64,000 nucleotides of DNA. Source: Pelobacter seleniigenes DSM 18267. Its GTDB lineage: Bacteria; Desulfobacterota; Desulfuromonadia; Desulfuromonadales; Geopsychrobacteraceae. Below the pieces are notes generated by a model. It did not search any database and was not told the DNA's origin. It saw only the letters and a list, made by a program, of their open reading frames with translations. Position numbers and translations under genes: made by a program. Location: positions 1,376,501 to 1,440,500 of the forward strand of contig NZ_JOMG01000002.1 of assembly GCF_000711225.1 (NCBI RefSeq), given 5' to 3'. Positions 36,108 to 44,596 of the stretch are shown piece after piece. Within the stretch, counting starts at the first letter, position 1. Each line of letters begins with the position of its first letter.

Positions 36108-37194
36108 TCATTGGTTAGAGGATTATCAGGTTCAGAAAATCCTCCTGGTCGACGATGAAGTCGCTATTTGTGAGAATCTGCGGGCCTTTTTCGAAGACTA
36201 CGGTTATCAGGTCACCCTTGCCCATAACGGCCGTGATGGCCTTGAAGCCTTTCACGCGGCCCCGCCCGACTTGGTCATCCTTGACCTGCATATGCCGGTG
36301 ATGTCGGGGCATACCATGCTGACCAGCATCGCTGCCAGTCATCCGGAAATCCCCAAACTGATCATTTCCGGAGTGGGTCTGATCAGCGAAGCGATGCAGA
36401 CCATCTCCGAAGGAGCCTGGGACTTTATTTCCAAACCGTTGAATGATCTGGATGTCCTGCTGCACAAGATCAAACTGCTCCAGGAGAAAGCCTCTTTGCT
36501 CCGTCAGAACCGGTTGTATCAGGAGCATCTGGAGCAACTGGTGGAGCAGAAAACCGGTGCTGTCAAGATCCTTAACCTGCAACTGATGGACACCCAGAAG
36601 GAACTGGTCTCCAAACTCAGCGACGTCATTGAAACCCGTTCCAAAGAAACCGGTAACCATGTGCGCCGGGTTGCGGACATTTCCCGGCTGCTTGCCTTGG
36701 CCTACGGCCTAGACGTAGAACAGGCCGAGCTGCTACGGATGGCCTCTCCTCTTCATGACGTCGGCAAAATTGGCATTCCGGATGCCGTTCTCAACAAGCC
36801 GGGCAAACTCTCTGCCGAGGAGTTTGAGCTGATCAAGACCCACACCACCATCGGCTTCCGGATGCTTGACAACTCCACTCAACCGATTATCAAGGCTGGC
36901 GCGATCATTGCCCGGCAGCATCACGAGCGCTGGGATGGAAGCGGCTATCCGCTGGGCTTGAAGGGAGAGGAAATCCATATTTTCGGCCGCATTACCTGCC
37001 TGGCAGATAACTACGATGCTCTCCGTCAGAAACGTCACTATAAGGATGCCTGGAGCCGTGAAGAGACTCTGGACTACATTCTGGCCAACTCGGCCAGCTT
37101 TTTCGAACCCGGGTTGGTGACCATCCTGGCCGCCCACATCAATGAGGTTGAAGATATCCTCAGGACGTACCTTCAGCCGGAGGCTGTGGTTTAG
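36091..37194 (+). CDS. response regulator with HD-GYP phosphodiesterase domain
   Basis: A 367-aa protein: receiver domain (VDDE; phospho-Asp65 in VILDLHMP; Lys in SKPLN), coiled coil (about 130-185) and HD-GYP domain (SPLHDVGKIGIPD, HHERWDGSGYP). HD-GYP enzymes hydrolyse c-di-GMP through pGpG to GMP at a di- or tri-iron site. The start overlaps the Cache kinase, so periplasmic ligand sensing probably controls c-di-GMP breakdown. Confidence 0.93.
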   Translation: MKMPNDHWLEDYQVQKILLVDDEVAICENLRAFFEDYGYQVTLAHNGRDGLEAFHAAPPDLVILDLHMPVMSGHTMLTSIAASHPEIPKLIISGVGLISEAMQTISEGAWDFISKPLNDLDVLLHKIKLLQEKASLLRQNRLYQEHLEQLVEQKTGAVKILNLQLMDTQKELVSKLSDVIETRSKETGNHVRRVADISRLLALAYGLDVEQAELLRMASPLHDVGKIGIPDAVLNKPGKLSAEEFELIKTHTTIGFRMLDNSTQPIIKAGAIIARQHHERWDGSGYPLGLKGEEIHIFGRITCLADNYDALRQKRHYKDAWSREETLDYILANSASFFEPGLVTILAAHINEVEDILRTYLQPEAVV

Positions 37195-37257
37195 CCGGCC
37201 GTTTTCAAACAACCTGCCAGCCCTCACTCAGCCCAGCGGTTGTGAGGGACTGCGCGG

Positions 37258-37421
37258 AATGGCGCTAGTTTAAGCAACTTTGCAGTAAACTCGGGACTGT
37301 CCCCAGGGTCATCGGGGGCTGTCCCAAGAGTTTGCGTGCCATGAAAGCTGTAGCGGTTAGCACCGCAAAGACCCGGGACAGTCCCGGTTTTGCTGCCATC
37401 TCCTCTGAAACTAGTGCCATT
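37258..37421. repeat. 164-bp palindrome-ended repeat element, copy 1
   Basis: Ends aatggcgctagttt and aaactagtgccatt are near-perfect inverted repeats. Inside are GGGACTGTCCC-type palindromes. A second copy lies inverted at 50287-50466 with long stretches of identity. The right end supplies the last codons and the TAG stop of the DUF1127 gene. Confidence 0.85.
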
Positions 37422-37680
37422 CTGAACAGCGCGCTTTTTTGGGGCAGCTGCCGGACCGCTGCGGCGTTGCTGTTAAGCGCGGTGTCTCCCGGGACCAGTT
37501 CCGCCGCGTCAGCTGCAGAACATCCGCCCGACTGAGCCCGATATCCTTGAGCAGCCGATCATCCATTTCCAGCAGGTAACGACGGTGCAAAGCACGCTCC
37601 CGGCGCTCCCTGGACCGCTCTAAAAGTTGCCTGAACCAGTTGAAAAAACCACTACTGTTGCTGTTGTTCGAGTCCCGCAT
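37411..37680 (-). CDS. DUF1127 small protein
   Basis: An 89-aa protein with the DUF1127 core YLLEMDDRLLKDIGLSRADVLQL, preceded by an Arg-rich amphipathic helix (LLERSRERRERALHRR). DUF1127 proteins bind RNA or regulators in alphaproteobacteria (phosphate and nitrogen control). The final residues and stop codon are encoded by the terminal repeat of the element at 37258-37421, so the natural C-terminus was probably altered by its insertion. Confidence 0.75.
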   Translation of the reverse strand: MRDSNNSNSSGFFNWFRQLLERSRERRERALHRRYLLEMDDRLLKDIGLSRADVLQLTRRNWSRETPRLTATPQRSGSCPKKARCSEWH

Positions 37681-37864
37681 AATTGCCTCCCTTCCAGTTA
37701 TCCCGTTTTGAACCCGACGCCAGCGGTTGCCGGGTCATCCCGACGAACTTAGCTGAACAGTGGAAACCAACGGTTGACAATAACTATGAGTCAGGCAATA
37801 CTATTTATCAAACGAATTGATTTGATAGAAACTATCAAAATTTTTGATCAGAGGTAGAGCGCTT

Positions 37865-38746
37865 ATGCTGACCAATATTCCGACCGAGCTGCTACGAACA
37901 TTTCTGGCCATTGCTGAAAACGGCAGTTTCAGTCAGGCGGCCGAACAGGTTAATCGCACCCAGTCCGCGATCAGCATGCAGATCAAAAAGCTTGAGGAGT
38001 TGTTGGAGAAAAAACTGCTTAACCGGCAGCATAAAACCACCACCCTGACCGCCGACGGCCAGGTTCTGGCCAACTACGCCAGACGGATCCTGCAGCTGAA
38101 TGAAGAGGTGGTTTCGATTCTGCGCCGCCCGGAGCTCAGCGGCTGGATCCACATCGGCCTGCCGGACGACTACGCTCCGCGCTTTCTCCCGCAAGTGCTG
38201 GCGCGTTTTTCCCGCTCCCATCCGCGGGTGCAGGTCAAGGTCACTTGTGAATCGAGTGTTGATCTGCTCAAGAAACTGAAACAGGGTGAGATCGACCTGG
38301 CCTTGACCGCCATTACCGATCTTGATCAGACCGGTGCCTTGCTGTTGCGTCAGGAACCGACTTTTTGGGCTCATTCCCCCCGCCACCTGACCCATGAGCT
38401 GCGTCCCTTGCCCCTGGCCCTGTTCCCCGGCACCTGCAGTTGGCGACGCTGGGCAACCGCCGCGCTGGATCATGCCCGCATCGATTATCGGATCGCCTAT
38501 ACCAGCTCCAGTCTGGTCGGCCTGCAGGCGGCGGTCAAAGCCGGCCTCGCCATCACCATTCTCAGCCAGAGCGCCTTGCCCCAGGGATTGCGGCAGCTAC
38601 CGGCCACGGCCGGCTTTCCGGACCTGCCCCAGACCTCGTTGGTCCTGCAAAAAAGTTCCCAGGGCAACCAGGAACTGATTGAAGCGTTGAGTGCTCATTT
38701 TGTGGATACATTCGACTGTTGCCAGGACGAATTGTCCTTGGTCTGA
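37865..38746 (+). CDS. LysR family transcriptional regulator
   Basis: A 293-aa regulator: N-terminal winged helix (LLRTFLAIAENGSFSQAAEQVNRTQSAISMQIKKLEE) and a type 2 periplasmic-binding-like effector domain (SGWIHIGLPDDYAP onward). The ATG at 37865 is chosen over an upstream TTG. It is convergent with the next gene (18 nt), so no obvious divergent target is next to it; the region upstream runs to the DUF1127 gene, which is divergent and is the nearest candidate target. Confidence 0.9.
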   Translation: MLTNIPTELLRTFLAIAENGSFSQAAEQVNRTQSAISMQIKKLEELLEKKLLNRQHKTTTLTADGQVLANYARRILQLNEEVVSILRRPELSGWIHIGLPDDYAPRFLPQVLARFSRSHPRVQVKVTCESSVDLLKKLKQGEIDLALTAITDLDQTGALLLRQEPTFWAHSPRHLTHELRPLPLALFPGTCSWRRWATAALDHARIDYRIAYTSSSLVGLQAAVKAGLAITILSQSALPQGLRQLPATAGFPDLPQTSLVLQKSSQGNQELIEALSAHFVDTFDCCQDELSLV

Positions 38747-38763
38747 AGGGCTTTAGACAGCGC

Positions 38764-40050
38764 TTAACCGAATTTGTAGATGCTCTGCCCCTGACGATAG
38801 AATTCGACCGGGCCGTCTTCAGACACTTTGACCACCCGGCCAAAGTGGGAGGCGGCCGAGGCGGCGGTGGTCCGGCCGCCCCCGGTGATCAGGTCACTGA
38901 CCTGGGAGGTATCGATGATCACCCCGGTATCGACCAGCTCACCTTTGCGATTGATCACGGTCAGGCCATCGGAAGAGAGGATGCGGCTCAACTCGCCGGA
39001 GCGTTTGAGTGCGCCGATTTTGCGGCCACGGACATGCCGTATCAAAGCCCTGCTCAACGGATCGCGCCCGCCCACCGAGCCTTTGCGCAAGGCGTCCAGA
39101 TCGGTGTCATCGTCAGCCACCAGAACCACGGTACCGTGGCGTGCCTTGGACAGCGCATAAATAGACCAGACCAGATGATCGATGGAACGTTTCTCCAGTT
39201 TTCCATGCAGAAACTGGCGCATGATATCCGGATCGTAAATCCCCCAGTAGCCTTTCCGCCACAGCAGCAGCTTGTCACTGTCGAGGACGACCTCGACCTC
39301 GGAGGATTTGTTGACATAAATCACAAAGGCGCCGTCTCCGGCCTTGCCAAGCAGGGAAACGGTTTCCCGATTGGCAAGCTGTTCGATATCGTCGCTCGGC
39401 CCCGGCGCGCTGGTGCGCATGGTCCCTTTGATATTCATGCGGATATCGCCGACGAACAGGGCCTGGCGACCGTCGACAAAGCGATAGGAGAGGGGATTGC
39501 GAAAAAAATCCGCCGTGATCCGGCGGCGGTCTTCGCCCAGATCGATCCAGTCATAACGGGTCTTTTCCAAAGCGGCCAGAAAATCGTCGAGCTGGGTCCG
39601 ATAGATCAGAAACCCGGTCGTGGCCGGAACCCCCTCGTAACGCTGGTAGGACAATCCTTTGAGCAGCTGAAGCAGGCTCTGCACCGGCCAGAACACCCCT
39701 TTGCGGTCGCCACGGATATAGCGAGCCACAGCGATGTCGGTCAGCGAAGTTAGCAGCGCGGTGCGAAAATGGGCTGCGAGCCCTTTGGCAGAAAACCCGG
39801 CAAACAGCCCTTCAAAGGCCCTCAGCAATTCTGCCATGAAGTTTCTTTCCGTCTCGGTAAAACTCAACTCCTTCCGCCGCGCTCGAAACTGATAGGCGAT
39901 CGTCTCTATTTCAAGGTCGACGACAATGTCATCCGCCTCGTCCGCAGCTGACGCAGTTTCGTTCCGCTCGCTCTCGGTGAGAGTGACTTTGGCTCCGCCG
40001 AGGAAGGCGGAGAGATTGTTTTCAATGGCGCTGAAGGCTGATTTCGGCAT
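38764..40050 (-). CDS. protein with degenerate DisA_N (DAC-like) nucleotide-binding domain
   Basis: A 428-aa cytoplasmic protein. The N-terminal 270 residues match no family I recognise. The C-terminal part resembles the diadenylate cyclase (DisA_N) fold: DGLTVINRKGELVDTGVI (from Asp360) stands where DGA occurs, and GGGRTTAASAAS (Arg392) where the RHR motif occurs, with the expected spacing of about 32 residues, followed by VVKVSEDGPVEF. Both catalytic motifs are altered (DGL for DGA, RTT for RHR), so c-di-AMP synthesis is doubtful; such divergent DAC domains may bind a nucleotide as a sensor. No membrane segment. Neighbours give no clear pathway. Confidence 0.65.
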   Translation of the reverse strand: MPKSAFSAIENNLSAFLGGAKVTLTESERNETASAADEADDIVVDLEIETIAYQFRARRKELSFTETERNFMAELLRAFEGLFAGFSAKGLAAHFRTALLTSLTDIAVARYIRGDRKGVFWPVQSLLQLLKGLSYQRYEGVPATTGFLIYRTQLDDFLAALEKTRYDWIDLGEDRRRITADFFRNPLSYRFVDGRQALFVGDIRMNIKGTMRTSAPGPSDDIEQLANRETVSLLGKAGDGAFVIYVNKSSEVEVVLDSDKLLLWRKGYWGIYDPDIMRQFLHGKLEKRSIDHLVWSIYALSKARHGTVVLVADDDTDLDALRKGSVGGRDPLSRALIRHVRGRKIGALKRSGELSRILSSDGLTVINRKGELVDTGVIIDTSQVSDLITGGGRTTAASAASHFGRVVKVSEDGPVEFYRQGQSIYKFG

Positions 40051-40161
40051 AATCCTAGCTTGCCTTAAAGAGTGCTAAGGTTCAAGTGGAAAGCTTTGTT
40101 TTTATTACAGGTTAGGATTTTTTCTTAAAAAACCAGCAAACCCTTCATAACACCGGCGCAG

Positions 40162-40917
40162 CTATAGCATAATCTCCGTGCCGTCGGCCAAGGCCTCCAG
40201 CTCAAGCTCATCCAGGCGGGTCAGCATCTGCGGGCCTAAATGAGTCAGCACCAACCGCCGACACCCCAAGCGTTTATGTTGCCTGACCAAGGTTTGATAA
40301 TCCAGATGCCCAGGGAGAGGGTTATCAAAGGCGCAGCATTCGGCGATCAGCAGGTCTGCGCCCTGGCTTAAGGGAATGAGCGTTTCGGTCCATTCGGTAT
40401 CCCCCGTATAAGCGATGATCCTGGCGCCGAGTTCCAGGCGCAATCCGAAACAGTTGTCACTGCGGCCATGGCACACCTTGCTGCAGGTCAGCAGCAGACC
40501 GGGTTGGTGCAGGGGGCGGTCGGCCTCAAGTTCCTGCACCTCGACCGTAAAACCAAGGTCATCCTGCAGAGTTCCCGGATAAAGCACTCCGGCCAGGGTA
40601 TCGACGGCCTCGCCAAGCCCCGGCGGGCCGACCAGCGTCAATGGCTTGGTCCTTTTGGCGGCATATTTCCCGTCCAGCAATAAAAACGGAATCCCCCCGA
40701 AATGATCACCATGCAGATGACTGATGACCACCAGGTCAATATCCGCTGCACTTAATCCGGCCCGATGCAGCCCGCCAAGAACGCTGCACCCGCAATCGAT
40801 CAACACACAGTGCTGTCCATCGGTCACATGAAAACCGCTTTGCAAACGTCCGCCGCTGCTGAAGGCATCGCCTGTCCCCAGGCAGCTAACCCTGACCTGT
40901 CTTGCGCTCGACGGCAT
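40162..40917 (-). CDS. metallo-beta-lactamase-fold hydrolase (RNase Z-like)
   Basis: A 251-aa MBL hydrolase with the HxHxDH motif as SHLHGDHFGG, further metal ligands in CSKVCHGRSDN, YTGDTEW and LTHLGP. This layout is that of the ElaC/RNase Z and Lactamase_B_2 group, but the long exosite arm of RNase Z is missing, so tRNA 3' processing is unlikely. General hydrolase; substrate unknown. Confidence 0.85.
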   Translation of the reverse strand: MPSSARQVRVSCLGTGDAFSSGGRLQSGFHVTDGQHCVLIDCGCSVLGGLHRAGLSAADIDLVVISHLHGDHFGGIPFLLLDGKYAAKRTKPLTLVGPPGLGEAVDTLAGVLYPGTLQDDLGFTVEVQELEADRPLHQPGLLLTCSKVCHGRSDNCFGLRLELGARIIAYTGDTEWTETLIPLSQGADLLIAECCAFDNPLPGHLDYQTLVRQHKRLGCRRLVLTHLGPQMLTRLDELELEALADGTEIML

Positions 40918-41154
40918 CCCGATCCTCCTTTTCTGACAAGCAATTAAATCATAACTTTATCTGTTCTTGAGCAACAGAATCACCCCTTTTCGTGGTATTT
41001 TAGCATTGTTGCCGCTATCCTGTTCAGGTACCCCGGCCACGGGGGAATCAACCAAACTCTTTGCAGAACCGGGGACTGAACGATCAATAACCGTGGCCCT
41101 TGTTAGCCTGAAAAAGTGCCAGGATGGACTTTTTACCACTCTGCCAGGAGGAAT

Positions 41155-42891
41155 ATGCAGACCGGGACCATGCCCATCTTCACCGCTATTGCCGTCATTC
41201 TGATCAGCGCCCTGGCCGGGGGGCGCTTGGCCATGCTCTGCCGTATCCCGCGGGTCACCGGCTATCTGCTCGCCGGGCTGCTGGTTGGCCCATCCTTTGC
41301 CGAATTGATCCATATCCCCCCTCTGGTCACCCAGGCTGCACTCAAGGAAATGAAACTGGTTTCCGACATTGCCCTGGCGCTGATCCTGATGAATATCGGT
41401 AGCCAGTTGCGCTCGGAAAACCTGCGCCGCTGGAAACAGCGCATCTTCATTTTTTCCTTCACGGAATCGGTCATGACCGGACTGCTGGTCGGGACTGCGG
41501 TCTTTTTCGTCAGCGAATGGCTCGTCCGCCATAGCGTTGTCGGCTTGAGCCTGACCCAGTCCTCTCTGCTGTTTGCCATCTTCACCGGCACCATCAGCAT
41601 CGCTACTGCGCCGGCCGCGACTCTGATGGTGGTCCGGGAATACGAAGCGGAAGGTCCCATCACCAGCGCGGTGCTGACCCTGGTCGGCCTGAACAATCTG
41701 TTTTCAGTCTTTGTTTTTTCCATTGCCGTCCAGCTGCTGGTCGCCCCCGGGGGCGGGTTGCTGTCGGTTCTCTATCAGTTGCTGGTTCCGGTCCTGCTGG
41801 GCGGGTTGGCCGGGCTGCTGCTTTCGGTACTGGCCCACCGCATGGAATTGCCCAGCGAACATAAGATCCTGTTGCTGGGCGGGGTCACCAGCGTCGCGGT
41901 GATCAGCAGGATGCTCGGTCTCGAACCCTTGCTGTCCTGTCTGGTACTGGGAATTATCCTGGCCGACAGCTCGCCACGCTGGCATCGCCTGGTAAAGGCC
42001 CTTAACGAAGTTGATTATCCCCTTTACGTGGTATTTTTCGTCCTCGCCGGCGCCAACCTGCATATCGAAACCCTGACCCATATCGGACTGCTCGGCGTCG
42101 CCTATGTGCTGGCCAGAACCGCCGGCAAGCTGGTGGGAGGCAGGCTTGGAGCCCGCTTCGGCGGCTTCGGCCAGCGCGAACAGAGCTGGGTCGGCATGAC
42201 CCTGCTGGCCCAGGCCGGTATGGCCATCGGACTGGCTGGAACTCTGGCTAAACTCTGGCCGGACGGGGGCCGGTTGGTGGAAACGATTGTTCTTGGTTCA
42301 GTGGTTATTTTCGAGCTGATCGGCCCGTTGGCCGTACGGCATGGCCTGGTGCATGCCGGAGAAGTGCCGTTGCTCGCGCTGTTGCGGAAGCGTGCACCGC
42401 AAAGCGGCATGGAAGGTCTCCATGATATCGCCAATCACTTTCGGACCAACCTGGGTCTGCCGGTCGGCCGCAAGCTGCAGGACCCGGGCGACATCCTGGT
42501 CAAACATGTGATGCGCCACAACGTCGAAACCATCCATCACGGGACCGGCTTTCAAGAGCTGCTGCGAATCATAGCCCACAGTCGCTATGATCGTTTTCCG
42601 GTGGTTGACGCAGACGATAACTTTATCGGCATGATCAATTATACGGAAATCCGCAACCTGCTGTTTGACCAGTCCCTGGCCGGGCTGCTGGTTGCACGCG
42701 ATCTGGTGACCTCCCAGATCAGTGCCATTCCTCCGGAAACGCCGCTCCGCGAAGCGCTGAAGCTCCTGCAGAAAAAACGCGACATCAGTTATTTCCCGGT
42801 GGTCGACCCGGCTCAGCCGCAGAAGCTGCTCGGAATTCTCAGCCAGAACGATGTCCTTGCCGCCTTCCGCCGGCTCGGCCCGGATCAATAA
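41155..42891 (+). CDS. cation:proton antiporter (CPA2) with CBS pair
   Basis: A 578-aa inner-membrane protein starting at ATG 41155 with AGGAGG upstream. About twelve membrane helices form a Na+/H+ exchanger domain of the KefB/GerN type (IPRVTGYLLAGLLVGPSF near the N-terminus, GRLGARFGGF loop). The C-terminal 150 residues hold two CBS motifs (LVKHVMRHNVETI..RFPVVDADDNFIGMI and ISYFPVVDPAQPQKLLGILSQNDVLAAF), which probably sense adenine nucleotides or ionic strength. A terminator follows directly (42892-42918). Confidence 0.9.
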   Translation: MQTGTMPIFTAIAVILISALAGGRLAMLCRIPRVTGYLLAGLLVGPSFAELIHIPPLVTQAALKEMKLVSDIALALILMNIGSQLRSENLRRWKQRIFIFSFTESVMTGLLVGTAVFFVSEWLVRHSVVGLSLTQSSLLFAIFTGTISIATAPAATLMVVREYEAEGPITSAVLTLVGLNNLFSVFVFSIAVQLLVAPGGGLLSVLYQLLVPVLLGGLAGLLLSVLAHRMELPSEHKILLLGGVTSVAVISRMLGLEPLLSCLVLGIILADSSPRWHRLVKALNEVDYPLYVVFFVLAGANLHIETLTHIGLLGVAYVLARTAGKLVGGRLGARFGGFGQREQSWVGMTLLAQAGMAIGLAGTLAKLWPDGGRLVETIVLGSVVIFELIGPLAVRHGLVHAGEVPLLALLRKRAPQSGMEGLHDIANHFRTNLGLPVGRKLQDPGDILVKHVMRHNVETIHHGTGFQELLRIIAHSRYDRFPVVDADDNFIGMINYTEIRNLLFDQSLAGLLVARDLVTSQISAIPPETPLREALKLLQKKRDISYFPVVDPAQPQKLLGILSQNDVLAAFRRLGPDQ

Positions 42892-42918
42892 AAAAGGGCG
42901 GCTATTGACCGCCCTTTT
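42892..42918 (+). terminator. terminator between antiporter and cpoB genes
   Basis: 10-bp stem (aaaagggcgg / ccgccctttt, 7-nt loop) directly after the antiporter stop; A and T runs on either side let it serve both strands. Confidence 0.9.
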
Positions 42919-42954
42919 CTTTATCATACCCGCTGCACACCAGTGTGCCGCTTG

Positions 42955-43761
42955 CTACTGTCCTTTGGCCAGGAATTTTTTGGCTGAATCCGCCTGGGCA
43001 GAGTCGGGATAATCCTCAACCAGTTTCTGCATGGTTGTTTTAGCGTTCTGTGCATCCCCCAGGGCGTTGAATGCCAGGGCCTGCTTCAGCATCGCGGCCG
43101 GAGCCTTGGGATGGTGGGGGTATTTGCTGATCACATCCTGGAACTGCAGAATGGCCAGCTCATAGTCTTTTTCCCCGTAGTACGACTCGCCGATCCAGTA
43201 ATAAGCATTGACATAAAGATCGTGTTTTGGATATTTGGCAATGAATTGTTCCAATAATTTACGGCCGTCAGCAAAACGGTTCTGATTTCTGATCAGATCC
43301 AAAGCCTGTTCATAAAGCTCCTCGGCCGTCGGCTCCGCTTTAACCTGTTGCTGGGGTTGCTCCTGGGGAGCCTTGACCGCAGCCGCCTGTTCCCCCAGTC
43401 GGGTATCCAGTTCACCAACCCGATTCTCCAGGGAAGTCAGCTGCAGCCCAATATCCTCTTTGACCACTTGCAGTTCGTCGGCCAAGGCCTGGTTGTTCTT
43501 CGCCAGGTCGTCCATGCGACCGTAAACGGACTGAAACTCAACCCGCAGGTTATCCAGCCCGGCGGTCACTTCCGCCAATTGGCGCTGCAGGGCGTCGCCG
43601 CCGGCGGTTTCTGATTGAGCGGCTTCTGCATTGCGGACTTCCAGCTGCGCCAGGCGACGCTTCATCTCCGCCAGGTCCTTCTCGGTTCGCAACTGCTCCT
43701 GGGTGGGAGGGAGACAGCCCGCCAACAGCAGCAAGCTCGCCAAAACCAAAATGACGCGCAT
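42955..43761 (-). CDS. cpoB: Tol-Pal system coordinator lipoprotein-like protein CpoB/YbgF
   Basis: A 268-aa exported protein from the ATG at 43761 (AGGAGG upstream). The signal peptide ends in a lipobox LLLLAGC, so unlike E. coli CpoB it is probably a lipoprotein. A coiled coil (about 25-130), a Gln/Pro linker and a TPR region (about 150-268; AYYWIGESYYGEKDYELAILQFQDVI) give the YbgF architecture. It coordinates peptidoglycan synthesis with outer-membrane constriction and follows pal in the usual order. Confidence 0.88.
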   Translation of the reverse strand: MRVILVLASLLLLAGCLPPTQEQLRTEKDLAEMKRRLAQLEVRNAEAAQSETAGGDALQRQLAEVTAGLDNLRVEFQSVYGRMDDLAKNNQALADELQVVKEDIGLQLTSLENRVGELDTRLGEQAAAVKAPQEQPQQQVKAEPTAEELYEQALDLIRNQNRFADGRKLLEQFIAKYPKHDLYVNAYYWIGESYYGEKDYELAILQFQDVISKYPHHPKAPAAMLKQALAFNALGDAQNAKTTMQKLVEDYPDSAQADSAKKFLAKGQ

Positions 43762-43780
43762 CGTTATCCTCCTGTGTTCA

Positions 43781-43841
43781 AGCCCGATGCAACCGGGCTT
43801 TAAACAAAAAGGGCCGCACATTCGTTAAAATGAGCGGCCCT
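43781..43841 (-). terminator. hairpins between pal and cpoB
   Basis: On the minus strand the first stem (AGGGCCGCTCATT with its inverse, one mismatch; 43841-43810) is followed by TTTTTG, a good terminator/attenuator for pal. A second small stem (AAGCCCG / CGGGCTT, 43801-43781) lies just before the cpoB ribosome site. Confidence 0.75.
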
Positions 43842-43860
43842 GGTTGATTGTCAGCAAGAT

Positions 43861-44436
43861 CTAGCGTTTGACCTTGAACTCCGCCCGGCGGTTCTCAGCC
43901 CAGGCTTCCTTGGTATGGGCCGGATCCAGCGGCATCTCTTCCCCGTAGGAAATGGTGCTGATGCGGTCGGCAGCAACACCCAGAGAGACCAAAAAGTCCT
44001 TGGTGGCCAGGGCACGTTTCTCGCCCAGGGCCAAGTTGTACTCGTCAGAGCCGCGCTCATCACAGTGCCCTTCGACGACAATTTTGACACCCGGTGCGGC
44101 ACGCAGCAGTCCGGCATTGTTGACCAAAATCGATTTTGCTTCTTCAGTCAGCACATATTGGTCGAAATCGAAATGAATTCTCTGCAGACCGCTGGCAGCA
44201 GCCTGTTCTGCAGCCATGGCTGCGGCGGCAGCATTGGCGGAATTGTCGGTCATGGTGGTGGAGGAATCGGTAATATTTTGCTCAACAACCCCGGCAGGTT
44301 GTTGCTGCTGAACTTCAACCTGGGCCGGCTGCTCGGTCATGGTTTCATCAGCAACAGGCGTTTTGGCACAGCCCGCAGCCAGCAAGGTCAAGGCGAAGAG
44401 CATCACCACCAGACGGGTTATGGTTAATTTCTGCAT
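43861..44436 (-). CDS. pal: peptidoglycan-associated lipoprotein Pal
   Basis: A 191-aa outer-membrane lipoprotein: lipobox LLAAGC, a Gln/Thr-rich linker with an Ala-rich stretch, and a C-terminal OmpA-type domain (IHFDFDQYVLTEEAKSIL, VVEGHCDERGSDEYNLALGEKRA, ISYGEEMPLD). Binds peptidoglycan and TolB. Preceded by tolB and followed by cpoB; the terminator between pal and cpoB should raise pal mRNA over cpoB. Confidence 0.93.
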   Translation of the reverse strand: MQKLTITRLVVMLFALTLLAAGCAKTPVADETMTEQPAQVEVQQQQPAGVVEQNITDSSTTMTDNSANAAAAAMAAEQAAASGLQRIHFDFDQYVLTEEAKSILVNNAGLLRAAPGVKIVVEGHCDERGSDEYNLALGEKRALATKDFLVSLGVAADRISTISYGEEMPLDPAHTKEAWAENRRAEFKVKR

Positions 44437-44596
44437 GATCTACCACTCCTTTCGCATTTGCGATTTAATTTAATAATTCGTTACACTTTTCACATTCAGG
44501 ACATTATACAGAAGCCGGCCACAAAAACAACACCCCAATATGTCAAGAAATGTATATTATTTCGTTGACATCCGCAGTTAAGCTGATTTTTCAGAC

